NCBI GenBank assembly: GCA_965205225.1
Contig: CBDBFZ010000003.1
Location: forward strand, 1,550,001 to 1,614,000
DNA: 64,000 bases
Reading direction: 5' to 3'
DNA from: Litorimonas sp965205225
Lineage (GTDB): Bacteria; Pseudomonadota; Alphaproteobacteria; Caulobacterales; Maricaulaceae
Shown one piece after another: positions 63,767-64,000 of the stretch. The notes under the pieces were generated by a model. The model searched no databases, was not told the origin of the DNA, and was given only the letters and a program-made list of their open reading frames with translations. Position numbers and translations under genes: made by a program. The number at the start of each line of letters is the position of its first letter. Positions within the stretch are counted from its first letter, which is position 1.

Positions 63767-64000
63767 CGGAGCGCGATCAGCTTGGCTTTATCATTCAGGA
63801 TATAGACCGTCTCATTGGCAATGATCGGCGCAACCATGACAGCATCACCAATTTTCCGCTCTTCCAAAATCGAGCCGTCATAGGGGTTCAGGATAATCAT
63901 ACATCCCTTAGATGACACCACAATGAGGCGATCGCCAGCCAATACAGGCCCGGACCAGACGATGCGATCCTTGCGCTTGTTGGGTTTCTTGAACATTTCC
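63763..64000 (-). CDS. outer-membrane assembly lipoprotein BamB-like, C-terminal end (partial)
   Basis: The frame runs out of the window, leaving about 79 residues. The tail WSGPVLAGDRLIVVSSKGC, NPYDGSILEERKIGDAVMVA, NETVYILNDKAKLIALR is typical of PQQ-like beta-propeller blades at the end of BamB (YfgL). Its stop overlaps the der start by 4 bases. Adjacency to der is a usual bamB arrangement, which supports the name over other PQQ-repeat proteins. Confidence 0.82.
   Translation of the reverse strand, partial: EMFKKPNKRKDRIVWSGPVLAGDRLIVVSSKGCMIILNPYDGSILEERKIGDAVMVAPIIANETVYILNDKAKLIALR

Overview
The window comes from an alphaproteobacterium, most likely a marine prosthecate or dimorphic type (Maricaulales/Hyphomonadales-like). 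The class is fairly safe: the gene orders proC beside an EnvZ/OmpR-type pair and ilvE, uvrC-pgsA, ubiK/lgt-midA-pgeF, rplY-pth-ychF, DUF1285-Nudix-cca and moxR-DUF58-DUF4159 are all familiar from that class. The family is a guess from general gene content. No rRNA or tRNA gene was seen.

Layout. 0-4.7 kb: end of a YbjN-like gene, proC, a two-component system, ilvE and pgsA. 4.7-10.3 kb: a long leftward operon that starts with an unannotated 43-residue membrane protein and runs through a Ca/Na antiporter, a QueD-like protein, a pteridine-reductase-like SDR, folB, a DUF2237 protein, uvrC and a decayed CDP-alcohol phosphotransferase paralogue to pgsA. 10.4-11.2 kb: fossils of an IS5-family transposase and a phage portal gene. 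11.3-17.1 kb: an AT-richer peptide-use island (pyroglutamyl-peptidase, GPH-type symporter, cyclophilin, TonB-dependent receptor), closed on its right by an intact 811-bp IS5-family element. 18-29 kb: housekeeping genes (ubiK, lgt, midA, pgeF, prs, rplY, pth, ychF, apt, gst, cca, Nudix, DUF1285) plus one methyltransferase pseudogene. 29-35.6 kb: a four-gene moxR-DUF58-BatA/DUF4159-membrane protein operon.

35.7-43.2 kb and 56.8-62 kb hold the most unusual content: two paralogous giant genes. Each encodes a long array of 13/14-residue Asp-rich units, many of which match the 12-residue EF-hand calcium loop, mixed with YD/RHS-like units. This is followed by exactly seven FG-GAP blades, an RTX-like Gly/Asp segment and a conserved C-terminal tail. 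Each is followed, 28 nt after its stop, by a related small ORF. Copy 1 has an 8-bp tandem repeat in its upstream region and is bracketed by solo IS ends. Copy 2 carries a one-base deletion that separates its C-terminal domain. They look like secreted, calcium-binding, rapidly evolving surface or matrix proteins, but no dedicated secretion system is in the window.

43.3-56.7 kb: two unrecognised small proteins, queE-queC, an amber-interrupted ORF, recQ, an MsbA-like ABC exporter, a 442-bp deleted IS5-type element, radA-cvpA-purF-SDR and an S9 lipoprotein peptidase. 62.3-64 kb: der and the end of a bamB-like gene.
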